64,000 bases of DNA from Paractinoplanes atraurantiacus (lineage in GTDB: Bacteria > Actinomycetota > Actinomycetes > Mycobacteriales > Micromonosporaceae). Both the position numbers and the translations under genes were made by a program. Location of the stretch: contig NZ_OBDY01000001.1 in the NCBI RefSeq assembly GCF_900215205.1, forward strand, positions 430,786 through 494,785, written 5' to 3'. Under the pieces are notes generated by a model. That model was not told the origin of the DNA. It was given only the letters and a program-made list of their open reading frames with translations, and made no database searches. Positions 51,697 to 59,868 of this stretch are shown in pieces. Each line of letters begins with the position of its first letter. The first letter of the stretch is position 1.

Positions 51697-52773
51697 GTGA
51701 CCTCTCCGCCCAGCGTCGTCGTGGTCACCGGAGTCAGCCGATATCTCGGCGCCCGGGTGGCCGCTCGCCTCGCCGCAGATCCCCGGGTCGACCGTGTCGT
51801 CGGCCTGGATCCGCTCGACCCGCCGGCCGCCCTGCGCGACCTGATGGGTGACGTCGAGCTGATCCGGGCCGATGCCCGTGCGGCCTCGGGCGCCATCGCC
51901 GAGCTGGGTGCCGAGGCTCTCGTGCACCTGGCGGTGGCCAGCGCGCCCGACTCGCAACACGGCGGCCGGGCCGCGATGAAAGAGCAGAACGTCATCGGCA
52001 CGATGCAGCTGCTCGCCGCCGCGCAGGGCGCGTCCAGGCTGCGCAAGCTCGTGGTGCGCTCGTCGACCGCCGCCTACGGCGCGTCGTTCCGCGACCCCGC
52101 GGTCTTCACCGAGGACACCGAGCCCCGGGCCGTGCCGCGGGGCTCGTTCGCGCGCGACATCCTCGACATCGAGGGCTATGTCCGCGGTTTCCGCCGCCGT
52201 CGTCCCGAGGTGGCGGCCACCGTGCTGCGCTTCGCGCCGTTCATCAGCTCGACCGCCGACACGACGCTCACCCGCTACTTCTCGCAGCCGGTGGTGCCGA
52301 CCGTGTTCGGGCGCGACGCCCGGCTCCAGTTCGTGCACGTCGACGACGCGCTGGAGATCCTGCACCGCTCGGTCATCGAGGACCACCCGGGCACGTTCAA
52401 CGTGGCCGGCGCCGGCGTGCTGGCGCTGTCACAGGCCGTCCGCCGGGCCGGGCGCATCTCGGTGCCGCTGCCCGAGGGCACGCTCTCCACCCTCACCGGG
52501 CTGGCCCGCAACGTCGGGATCGGCCAGATCGGCTTCGATCAGATCGACCTCTTCGTGCACGGCCGGGTCGTCGACACCACGCGGCTGGTCCGCGAGTTCG
52601 GCTTCACCCCGCGCACCACGTCCGAGGCGTTCGACGACTTCATCAAGGGCCACGCCGGCGGTTCGCTCACCGACGACCGGCTGGCCGCCGCCGAGCAGGC
52701 CATCCTCGACGGCATCCGGCGGGTTCGCGGTGCCGCCGAGCCCGCCTCGGTGACCGGCGGGAGCGATTCATGA
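51697..52773 (+). CDS. NAD-dependent epimerase/dehydratase family protein
   Basis: A 358-residue extended SDR with cofactor motif VVTGVSRYLGARVA (a variant of TGxxGxxG), VVGLDPLDPP, HLAVAS and STAAYG. The usual YxxxK is not clear after SFARDILDIEGYV. It lacks a recognisable substrate. GGAAGG lies upstream of GTG 51697. It overlaps the acyltransferase by four bases (ATGA). Confidence 0.87.
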   Translation: MTSPPSVVVVTGVSRYLGARVAARLAADPRVDRVVGLDPLDPPAALRDLMGDVELIRADARAASGAIAELGAEALVHLAVASAPDSQHGGRAAMKEQNVIGTMQLLAAAQGASRLRKLVVRSSTAAYGASFRDPAVFTEDTEPRAVPRGSFARDILDIEGYVRGFRRRRPEVAATVLRFAPFISSTADTTLTRYFSQPVVPTVFGRDARLQFVHVDDALEILHRSVIEDHPGTFNVAGAGVLALSQAVRRAGRISVPLPEGTLSTLTGLARNVGIGQIGFDQIDLFVHGRVVDTTRLVREFGFTPRTTSEAFDDFIKGHAGGSLTDDRLAAAEQAILDGIRRVRGAAEPASVTGGSDS

Positions 52774-53750
52774 GCCAGGACGAGTTCCGCGACATGCTGC
52801 CCGGCAACGCCGATTTCGTCCTGCCCCGGCCCGCCGAGCCGGTGCGGGTGAACGGCCGCCGGCCCATCCCCGAGGAGTCGCGGCCTCCGGCCGAGCCCGC
52901 GGCGGCACTGGACGTCTGGGACCAGCGGGTGGCCAACGGGCTCGCTTTCCTGCGGCGCCGGCTCGCCGGGACGTACGAGGTGGACGAGTTCGGCTTCGAC
53001 CCCGAGCTCACCGACGCGGTCTTCCATCCGCTGCTTCGGGTGCTCTACCACGACTGGTTCCGCACCGAGGTCTTCGGCATCGAGAACATCCCCGCCACCG
53101 GGGGCGGGCTGGTCGTCGGCAACCATTCGGGCACGCTCGCGCTCGACGCGCTGATGCTGTCGGTGGCGATCCGCGACAAACACCCCCGCGAGCGTCACCT
53201 GCGGCTGCTCGGCGCCGACCTGGTCTTCCGCATGCCGGTGGTGAGCGAGCTGGCCCGCAAGTCGGGCGTGACCGTGGCCTGCAACCCGGACGCCGAGCGT
53301 CTGATGAGCACGGGTGAGCTGGTCGGCGTCTTCCCCGAGGGCTTCAAGGGCATCGGCAAGCGCTTCGCCGACCGGTACAAGCTCCAGCGGTTCGGCCGGG
53401 GCGGTTTCGTCTCGGCGGCGCTGCGCACCGGCACCCCGATCGTGCCGGTGGCGATCGTCGGGGCCGAGGAGATCTACCCGATCCTGGCCGACATCAAGCC
53501 GCTGGCCCGGCTGCTCGGCGTGCCCTACTTCCCGGTCACGCCGACCTTCCCGTGGCTGGGCCCGCTCGGCCTGGTTCCGCTGCCGAGCAAGTGGATGATC
53601 CAGGTCTGCCCGCCGATACCGACCGCGCACCTCACCGAGCTGGCCGACGACCCGATGGTCGTCTACAACCTGGCCGACCAGGTGCGCGAGACGATCCAGG
53701 CGACGCTGCTCGAGCTGCTGGAGAAGCGCCCCGATCCGTTTGCCCGCTGA
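52770..53750 (+). CDS. PlsC-type lysophospholipid acyltransferase
   Basis: A 326-residue membrane-associated acyltransferase with the catalytic HxxxxD in VGNHSGTLALDAL, and FPEGFKGIGKRF and PIVPVAIVGAEE. The first 80 residues are a Pro-rich lead-in followed by a helical segment. Translationally coupled to the epimerase-like gene, which suggests a shared lipid pathway. Confidence 0.92.
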   Translation: MSQDEFRDMLPGNADFVLPRPAEPVRVNGRRPIPEESRPPAEPAAALDVWDQRVANGLAFLRRRLAGTYEVDEFGFDPELTDAVFHPLLRVLYHDWFRTEVFGIENIPATGGGLVVGNHSGTLALDALMLSVAIRDKHPRERHLRLLGADLVFRMPVVSELARKSGVTVACNPDAERLMSTGELVGVFPEGFKGIGKRFADRYKLQRFGRGGFVSAALRTGTPIVPVAIVGAEEIYPILADIKPLARLLGVPYFPVTPTFPWLGPLGLVPLPSKWMIQVCPPIPTAHLTELADDPMVVYNLADQVRETIQATLLELLEKRPDPFAR

Positions 53751-53786
53751 GGTCCCCGGTGGGCGTTTTCGGCCTACAATGACGTT

Positions 53787-53822
53787 GAGGGGCGGTCCGG
53801 TAATTCCCGGCAACCGCCCCTC
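53787..53822 (+). terminator. Terminator between the acyltransferase and rsbN
   Basis: GAGGGGCGGT pairs with ACCGCCCCTC, with an inner CCGG/CCGG step. It lies between two convergent genes. Confidence 0.75.
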
Positions 53823-53840
53823 GCCATGTCTTCCGTCCGG

Positions 53841-55055
53841 TCAGTCTCCGAAGATCCCGTCCAGCAGGCCGCCCAGCGGGCCCTTCTCGGTCGAGTCGCC
53901 GGTGGTGTCGCCGGTGCCGGTGCCCGGGTCGAGCAGCGGCGTCTCCGACGGCACCGGGGTGCCGCCCAGCGGCAGCTCCGGCGAGGTCGACGGCGTGGCC
54001 TGACCGGTCACTCCGCCGTTGCTCTTGACCTTGTTCGAGCCGGCCGTGGCGCCCGGTTCGGCGGTCGGATCGGCGTCCTGCGGGCTGACCTTGGCGTCCT
54101 TGCTCGGCTTGGTCGTCGTCTTGCTGCTCTGCCCGGAGGACGGGCGCGACGAGGTCGACGACGGGCCGTCCGTGTCGTCGGCGCAGTCCTTCAGCTTGGG
54201 GCCGAGGGTGTCCGCGCCGTTCGAGGCCACCGGCGAGCACTTCAGGCCCGCCCGCAGGTCGGCCGAGCGCTTGCTGACCGACTCGAGCAGCTGGAGCGAG
54301 CCGCCGGCCCGCTCCCGGTTGCCGGTGCTGAGCTGGTCGAGCTTCGGCATCAGCATGCCGCGCTGCCGGTCGACGAAGCCGTCGATGGTGGTCAGCGGCT
54401 TGGCGTCGCGGTTGGCGACGGCCGCCGTGGTGAGCTGCTTGACGCCCTTGCGGGTGTCGGCGTCCATGTCGTCCAGCACGCCGGCGAACCCGCTGTCGCC
54501 GCCCTTCATCGCGGCCGCCTCGGCGAGCCGGTTGCGGGCGAAGTCCAGGGACAGCTGACCCCGGCTGACGTCCGAGCCGGCCATGGCCAGCTGGGCTCGT
54601 TCGGTCGAGCGCTTGACCCCGTACAGGGCGTCGCCCGGTGATGCGTTCTCGCTTGCCGCGGAGATTCCGGAGACGGCCATCGCGCCGGCGGCAACGCCGA
54701 TCACGATCGCGCCGCGGGCCCGGATACGGCCGCCGTGCCCCAGCAGGCCGGCGCGCAGGCCGGTCCGGGCGGTCGATGCCTGCCTGGCGGCGGGCTCCTT
54801 CTCGACTGCGGTGGCGGTACGGCCGATGCCGTCCCGCTCGGCGGTGGCCACCAGCATGGACCGCAGTCCGGTGCGGAACTCGGAGTCCACCCGGACCCCG
54901 GGCCGCGCGCCGGAGAGGCTGTTGCCGATGGCGACCAGCTCGGCGAGCTGCTCGTCGGCCTGGCCGCGGCTGTGGTGCCGGCGGCCGCCGGTGTTCTCGT
55001 CGAGAAGCTCCGCGAAGCGCTCGGCGCTCCGCCGGTCCAGAAAGTCGAAATTCAC
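53841..55055 (-). CDS. rsbN: Anti-sigma factor RsbN (DUF5667 protein)
   Basis: A 404-residue membrane protein downstream of bldN. Residues 1-110 are a cytoplasmic anti-sigma-like part (NFDFLDRRSAERFAELLDE), one membrane helix follows at about 125-145 (ARGAIVIGVAAGAMAVSGI), then a DUF5667 domain (GDALYGVKRSTERAQLAMAG) and a Ser/Thr/Pro-rich extracellular tail. In Streptomyces the gene next to bldN encodes RsbN, which holds BldN inactive. Position and topology match. GTG 55055 follows GGGAGGT. Confidence 0.85.
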   Translation of the reverse strand: MNFDFLDRRSAERFAELLDENTGGRRHHSRGQADEQLAELVAIGNSLSGARPGVRVDSEFRTGLRSMLVATAERDGIGRTATAVEKEPAARQASTARTGLRAGLLGHGGRIRARGAIVIGVAAGAMAVSGISAASENASPGDALYGVKRSTERAQLAMAGSDVSRGQLSLDFARNRLAEAAAMKGGDSGFAGVLDDMDADTRKGVKQLTTAAVANRDAKPLTTIDGFVDRQRGMLMPKLDQLSTGNRERAGGSLQLLESVSKRSADLRAGLKCSPVASNGADTLGPKLKDCADDTDGPSSTSSRPSSGQSSKTTTKPSKDAKVSPQDADPTAEPGATAGSNKVKSNGGVTGQATPSTSPELPLGGTPVPSETPLLDPGTGTGDTTGDSTEKGPLGGLLDGIFGD

Positions 55056-55224
55056 CGCGGGCACCTCCCCTCGCTCGTGAGTGTCTCGTCGGCGGCGTCG
55101 CCGACGGTCGCGACGAAATCGGGGGACTCGAGGGCCGCCCGGGGTCGCACTCGGACAAACGCGCGACACGCGTCCCCGGTTACGGGGGCGAGCGCCCGGC
55201 ATCGGGTAATGGAGGTGGCCCCCG

Positions 55225-56202
55225 TCACGCCTGAAACCCTTCCGGCAGAAGCCGGGCGAGCGCTCTCACCGCGCGGTATTGCAGGGCCTTGATGGCGCCC
55301 TCGTTCTTGCCCATGGTCTGCGCGGTCTCGGCCACCGAGAAGCCCTGGAGGAAGCGGAGCACGATGCACTCCTGCTGCTCCGGGTTGAGCTGCTTGACCG
55401 CGGTCAGCAGGGCGACGTTGGTGATGTGGTCGACCACGGCCGACTCCGGGCTGCCCTCGGGGCCCCGATCCTCGCGGTCGGCGTCGAGCACGTCGCCGGT
55501 GGTGACCTCGAGCCGGTAGCGGCCCGACTTGAAGTGGTCGGCGACCAGGTTGCGGGCGATGGTGACGAGCCAGGCCCCGAGGTCGCGGCCCTGCCAGGTG
55601 AAGCTGCCGATGCGCTTGAGCGCGCGCAGGAACGTGTCCGAGGTGAGGTCCTCGGCGAGCTGGCGGTTGCCGACCCGGAAGTAGACGAACCGGAAGACGG
55701 TGTCGACGTACCGGTCGTAGATCAGGCCGAACGCCTCGGCCTCGCCGGCCTGCGCGCGCTCCACCAGCGCCCAGACCTCGGCCGCGGCGTCGCCCGGGTC
55801 GGGGCGGGCCGGATATTTCGGCTGCTGAGCCGGCTCGGTCGGCGGGCTGGTGGTGCTCTGCGCGGGCACGACGACCGTCTGCTCGCCGGGCGCCTCGGGC
55901 AGCTGACTGCGCTGACCGGCGGTGGGCTGCGGCGGGGGCATGCCGGGCCGGCCGGGCACGGCCACCCGGCCGCCGCCGGCCAGGGGGTTCGCGTTGCCGG
56001 TGGGCGGGATCCGGTGCCCGGGCGACTCGTTGACGTGCGGGCGGTTGCGGGTCCGCTTGGGGCCGTCGCCGCGGATCGTGTTGACGATCAGGTCGTCGAA
56101 CGCGCCGACCGAGCGGCGGAGGACGGTCAAACCGTCGGCCAATGCGAGGCGGGCCGCGAACACGTCGCGGTGGTACGGGTCCCCGGCGTAGACATGGCTC
56201 AC
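55225..56202 (-). CDS. bldN: Developmental ECF sigma factor BldN
   Basis: A 325-residue sigma-70-family ECF factor. Region 2 (about 165-235) has YDRYVDTVFRFVYFRVGNRQLAEDLTSDTF; region 4 (about 260-320) has LNPEQQECIVLRFLQGFSVAET and EGAIKALQYRAVRAL. A 150-residue N-terminal extension (Pro/Gly/Gln-rich) precedes region 2, in line with the pro-sequence of BldN. Gene order with rsbN and nearby rex-hem genes matches the Streptomyces bldN locus. GTG 56202 has GGAGG five bases upstream. Confidence 0.87.
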   Translation of the reverse strand: MSHVYAGDPYHRDVFAARLALADGLTVLRRSVGAFDDLIVNTIRGDGPKRTRNRPHVNESPGHRIPPTGNANPLAGGGRVAVPGRPGMPPPQPTAGQRSQLPEAPGEQTVVVPAQSTTSPPTEPAQQPKYPARPDPGDAAAEVWALVERAQAGEAEAFGLIYDRYVDTVFRFVYFRVGNRQLAEDLTSDTFLRALKRIGSFTWQGRDLGAWLVTIARNLVADHFKSGRYRLEVTTGDVLDADREDRGPEGSPESAVVDHITNVALLTAVKQLNPEQQECIVLRFLQGFSVAETAQTMGKNEGAIKALQYRAVRALARLLPEGFQA

Positions 56203-56594
56203 TGCGCCTCCTTCACCCGGCGGGGCTGCTGCTTCGACTGCTGCTGATCCGTCCCGCCAGACGTGGATGCGCAGCATGGGCGTGCATTTTGTGGCACAGC
56301 GGCCTCCTCGGGATGAGGGGTGATCACTCATAGCAAAAGGGGTGGGGTGGCCTAAAACGTCAGACCGACCTCACCCAGGGCTGTGGAGTCCGTTACACAG
56401 ACGCGAAGTATCACGGACACCGGACACACGGAGTCGCACACCGTGTGCGCTGTGTGCGACTGCGCAGAAATAGTACGAAGTGGCGCAGACAAGACACAAG
56501 GAACGTCTGCCACCATGGCCGACACGGCTCGGCGCGCGACGGACAGGCTGTCCGGCACCCACTTCCGTGGCGCTTTGTGCCAGACTCGTGCCTC
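56203..56594. other. Divergent intergenic region between bldN and the acyl-CoA synthetase
   Basis: About 390 bases without a supported gene. It should hold both promoters. The notable element is the inverted repeat at 56432-56461. Two weak BldD-box-like words (near 56376 and 56393) have several mismatches and are not called. Confidence 0.6.
56432..56461. promoter_or_regulatory. 10-bp inverted repeat, possible operator
   Basis: AGTCGCACAC and GTGTGCGACT are perfect 10-bp arms around a 10-base centre, itself built from GTGTGCGC-like words. It may be a regulator site for bldN or the ligase gene, or an RNA hairpin. Confidence 0.45.
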
Positions 56595-58043
56595 GTGGAC
56601 GAAGCAGCCCGCGACCCGGTCGCCCGGGCCGCCGCGCGCAGGCCCGACGGCCTCGCCCTGATCACCGATGACGCCGCGCTGACCTGGTCCGACGTCCACG
56701 AGCGGGTGAACGAGGCCGCGCGGTCGATCGCCGCGGATACCGAGCCGGGCGACCGCGTCGCGATCGTGCTCGGCAACTCGATCGAGTTCGTGGTGGCCTA
56801 TTACGGCGTGCTGCGGTCGGGGCGGGTGGCGGTGCCGCTCAACCCGGCCTACACGGCCGCCGAGAGGGACTACGCGATCCGGGATTCCGGGGCCGCCCTG
56901 GTGATCGGGAGTGCCGGGGGCCCACGCGAGCCCGTACGGACGGAAACGCCGCCCGATCTCGCCGTCCTCCTCTACACCTCGGGGACGAGCGGCCGGCCGA
57001 AGGGCGCGATGCTGACCCACGCCGCGCTGGCCGCCAACCACGATCAGCTGGACGCGATCGAGCCGGCCGTCGTCGGCCCGGACGACGTGGTGCTGCTCGC
57101 GGTGCCGCTGTTCCACGCGTACGGCCTGAACACCGGCCTGGGCTCGGTCGCGCACCACGCCGCGACCGGCGTGCTGGTCGACCGGTTCGACCCCGGTGCG
57201 TCGCTCGAGGTCATCGCCTCGCGGGCGGTGACCGTGGTGGTCGGCGTGCCCGGCATGTACGCGGCGTGGTCGCAGCAGCCCGGGGCCGGCATCGCGATGC
57301 GCTCCGTGCGCACGGCCGTCTGCGGCGCCGCCCCGCTGCCCCCGGACGACGCGGCCCGGTTCGCCGCCGCCACCGGCAAGAGCGTTCTGATCGGCTACGG
57401 GCTGACCGAGACCGCCCCGGTGCTCACCACCACGGCCGTCAGCGACCGCGGCAAACCCGGCTCGATCGGGCGGCCGCTGCCCGGCGTCTCGCTGCTGCTG
57501 CGCTCGGCGGCCGGCCAGGTGCTCTGGCGCGACGGCACGCCGTCACCCGGCGAGGACCTGGCCGAGCTCGACCTGTCGGTGGAGGACTCGGCCGGCACCG
57601 ACCCGGGCGAGATCGTGGTGCGCGGGGCCAACCTCTTCTCCGGATATTGGCCGGACGGACGGGGCGGCCCGGGCGCCGACGGCTGGTGGGCGACCGGCGA
57701 CGTGGCCTACGCGGACGCCGACGGCGACCTCCACCTGGTCGACCGGGTCGACGAGCTGATCCTGGTGCAGGGCTTCAACGTCTACCCGGCCGAGATCGAG
57801 CGGGTGCTCGGCACCCATCCCGGTGTGGCCGAGGCGGCCGTGGTCGGCGTGCCCGACCCCGAGACGGGCGAGCGGCCGCACGCGTTCGTGGTGACCGCGC
57901 TCGACCCGCCCCCGACCCCGGCCGAGCTGCAGGTCTTCTGTGCCGGGCAGCTCGCCCGGTTCAAGGTGCCGTCGATCGAGTTGGTGCGTGAGCTTCCCCA
58001 CTCGGCCACCGGCAAGGTTCGCAAGAGGGAGCTGTCATCGTGA
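56595..58043 (+). CDS. AMP-forming acyl-CoA synthetase
   Basis: An adenylate-forming ligase of about 482 residues with all core motifs: A3 LLYTSGTSGRPKGAMLTH, A5 GYGLTETAP, A7 GWWATGDVAY, A8 RVDELILVQGFNVYPAEIE and the A10 Lys in ATGKVRKREL. It most resembles medium/long-chain acyl-CoA synthetases; the substrate is not fixed. Start is uncertain: GTG 56595 and GTG 56577 both lack a good ribosome site, and the frame is open to 56445. It overlaps the next gene by four bases. Confidence 0.9.
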   Translation: MDEAARDPVARAAARRPDGLALITDDAALTWSDVHERVNEAARSIAADTEPGDRVAIVLGNSIEFVVAYYGVLRSGRVAVPLNPAYTAAERDYAIRDSGAALVIGSAGGPREPVRTETPPDLAVLLYTSGTSGRPKGAMLTHAALAANHDQLDAIEPAVVGPDDVVLLAVPLFHAYGLNTGLGSVAHHAATGVLVDRFDPGASLEVIASRAVTVVVGVPGMYAAWSQQPGAGIAMRSVRTAVCGAAPLPPDDAARFAAATGKSVLIGYGLTETAPVLTTTAVSDRGKPGSIGRPLPGVSLLLRSAAGQVLWRDGTPSPGEDLAELDLSVEDSAGTDPGEIVVRGANLFSGYWPDGRGGPGADGWWATGDVAYADADGDLHLVDRVDELILVQGFNVYPAEIERVLGTHPGVAEAAVVGVPDPETGERPHAFVVTALDPPPTPAELQVFCAGQLARFKVPSIELVRELPHSATGKVRKRELSS

Positions 58044-58288
58044 GCCGTGTGACCCTGATCAGCCGGGACGGCTGCCACCTGTGCGAGGTCGCCGAGGCCG
58101 CGCTCGACCGGATCATCCCTGGTCAGTGGAGCCGGGTGAACATCGATTCGTCGATCGAGCTGGAGCGCGACTACGGCGACCGGGTGCCGGTGGTGCTGCT
58201 CGACGGTGCCGAGCACGGCTACTGGAAGGTCGAGGAGGACCGGCTGCTGCGGGATTTGTCCAGGCCGCCGGGGGAGCCGCGCCTGTAG
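58040..58288 (+). CDS. Glutaredoxin-like thiol protein
   Basis: An 82-residue thioredoxin-fold protein (DUF836/Grx-like) with active site RDGCHLCEVAEAAL, cis-Pro in DRVPVVLLDG and a short C-terminal helix. The GTG overlaps the upstream stop (GTGA). Likely reduces small disulfides; electron donor unknown, though mycothiol synthesis is encoded in this window. Confidence 0.9.
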   Translation: MSRVTLISRDGCHLCEVAEAALDRIIPGQWSRVNIDSSIELERDYGDRVPVVLLDGAEHGYWKVEEDRLLRDLSRPPGEPRL

Positions 58289-58298
58289 TTTGTTCGCC

Positions 58299-58943
58299 GT
58301 GACGCGCAAGCACCTGGTCTGGGACTGGAACGGCACCCTGCTCGACGACCTCTCTCTGGTGGTCTCGTCGACCAACGAGGCGTTCGCCGCGATCGGCGGC
58401 CGCGCGGTCGGCGCCGACGAGCACCGCGCCCGGTTCCGCCGGCCGGTGGCCGAGTTCTACGCCGAGATCCTCGAGCGCGCGGTCGACCAGGAGGAGTTCG
58501 AGGAGCTCGACCGGATCTTCCACGACGCGTACCGGCTGGGCCTGACGAACATGACCCTCGCCGCCGACGCCGCGGAGGCGCTCAAGTCGTGGCCGGGGAC
58601 CCAGTCCCTGCTGTCCATGTGGTTCCACAAGGAGCTGGTGCCGGCCATCGAGACGTACGGCCTGACCGGCGTCTTCACCCGGGTGGACGGTCTGCGCACC
58701 GAGATCGGCGGGCACCTGAAGGCCGGCCATCTGGCCGAGCACCTGGCCGAGCTGGGGCTGGCCGGATCGGACGTGGTGCTCATCGGCGACTCGCTGGACG
58801 ACGCGGCGGCGGCCGAGTCGGTCGGCGGGGTTTCGGTGCTCTATACGGGGGGATTCACCGACCCCGTCCGTTTGCGGGCGTCCGGTCGCCCGGTGGCGGA
58901 CACTTTGGTCGAGGCTGTCGAGATCGCCCGGACGCTGGCATAA
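58299..58943 (+). CDS. HAD-superfamily hydrolase
   Basis: A 214-residue HAD protein of the phosphoglycolate-phosphatase type: motif I VWDWNGTLLDD, helical cap, motif III Lys in GGHLKAGH and motif IV LIGDSLDDAAAA. The second acidic residue of motif I is Asn (DWN for DxD), so classical phosphatase activity is not certain. GTG 58299 begins the conserved frame. Confidence 0.88.
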   Translation: MTRKHLVWDWNGTLLDDLSLVVSSTNEAFAAIGGRAVGADEHRARFRRPVAEFYAEILERAVDQEEFEELDRIFHDAYRLGLTNMTLAADAAEALKSWPGTQSLLSMWFHKELVPAIETYGLTGVFTRVDGLRTEIGGHLKAGHLAEHLAELGLAGSDVVLIGDSLDDAAAAESVGGVSVLYTGGFTDPVRLRASGRPVADTLVEAVEIARTLA

Positions 58944-58996
58944 TCCGATTAGCACCCAGATGGATCTTTGTCCAGCCATCCGATCAAGATCGCGAT

Positions 58997-59014
58997 TTGT
59001 GCACGCCTTCACAA
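58997..59014. promoter_or_regulatory. Rex operator (ROP) upstream of rex-hemACD
   Basis: TTGTG-CACGCCTT-CACAA is an 18-bp palindrome matching the Rex consensus TTGTG-N8-CACAA, 101 bases before the rex ATG. In Streptomyces, Rex represses its own rex-hemACD operon when NADH is high; the same loop is expected here. Confidence 0.88.
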
Positions 59015-59115
59015 GCGCCTACTCTTTGACTTCGAAGAGCCCCGCTAGCACAGCCGGTTCAACCAGGCGTTCGTGGGTTCCCCGCAGGTTCGCAACCTCG
59101 TCGGCACGGAGTCAG

Positions 59116-59868
59116 ATGAGTCAGCAGCGTCACGGAAGCACGCCCGGCCATGTCCGTGGCGACGATGCCGTCCAGGCCTTCCCGGATCTGCCGGAGGCGA
59201 CCATCGCGCGCCTTCCCGAATATCTCCGGGCCCTGCACAACCTGGGTGAGGCCGGCGCGGACACCGTCTCCAGCGAGGGCCTCGCGGCGGCGGCGGGGGT
59301 CAACTCCGCCAAGCTCCGCAAGGACCTCTCCCACCTCGGCTCGTACGGCACGCGTGGCGTCGGGTACGACGTCACACTGCTCATCGAGCAGATCGAGTAC
59401 GTGCTCGGCCTCGACCAGCGCCGCGCGGTCTGCCTCGTCGGCCTCGGTAACCTCGGTCACGCGCTGGCCGGCTACGACGGCTTCGCCAGCCGCGGCTTCA
59501 AGATCGTCGCGCTCTTCGACGCCGACGAGTCCAAGGTCGGCGAGCACATACACGGCCTCGCCGTGCGCCACATCGCCGACCTCGGCCGGGTCGCCGTCGA
59601 GGAGAAGATCGCCATCGGCGTGATCGCCACCCCGCCCGGCGCCGCCCAGGCCGTGGCCGATGTGCTGGTCGACGCGGGCGTCACCAGCATCCTCAACTTC
59701 GCACCGTGCGTGCTCTCGGTGCCGTCGAACGTCGACGTCCGCAAGGTCGACCTCGCCATCGAACTGCAGATTCTCTCATTCCACGAACACCGCAAGGCAT
59801 CGCTGACCGCGTTGCCGGGCGGCCGGTCCGCCGCGACGGCGGGCAATCAGGAGGCGGTCGGGTCGTGA
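59116..59868 (+). CDS. rex: Redox-sensing transcriptional repressor Rex
   Basis: Rex senses the NADH/NAD ratio and controls respiratory genes. The 250-residue product has the winged-helix N-domain (SSEGLAAAAGVNSAKLRKDLSHLGSYGTRGVGY) and a Rossmann domain (VCLVGLGNLGHALAGY, DADESKVG), ending in the swapped helix (VDLAIELQILSFHEHRK). ATG 59116 follows CGGAG. Overlaps hemA by four bases. Confidence 0.97.
   Translation: MSQQRHGSTPGHVRGDDAVQAFPDLPEATIARLPEYLRALHNLGEAGADTVSSEGLAAAAGVNSAKLRKDLSHLGSYGTRGVGYDVTLLIEQIEYVLGLDQRRAVCLVGLGNLGHALAGYDGFASRGFKIVALFDADESKVGEHIHGLAVRHIADLGRVAVEEKIAIGVIATPPGAAQAVADVLVDAGVTSILNFAPCVLSVPSNVDVRKVDLAIELQILSFHEHRKASLTALPGGRSAATAGNQEAVGS

Noticed and set aside
56370..56410. 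BldD binding sites upstream of bldN
   Set aside because: The two words found each miss at least two conserved positions of the TNACNC(A/T)GNGTNA-type box; too weak to call.
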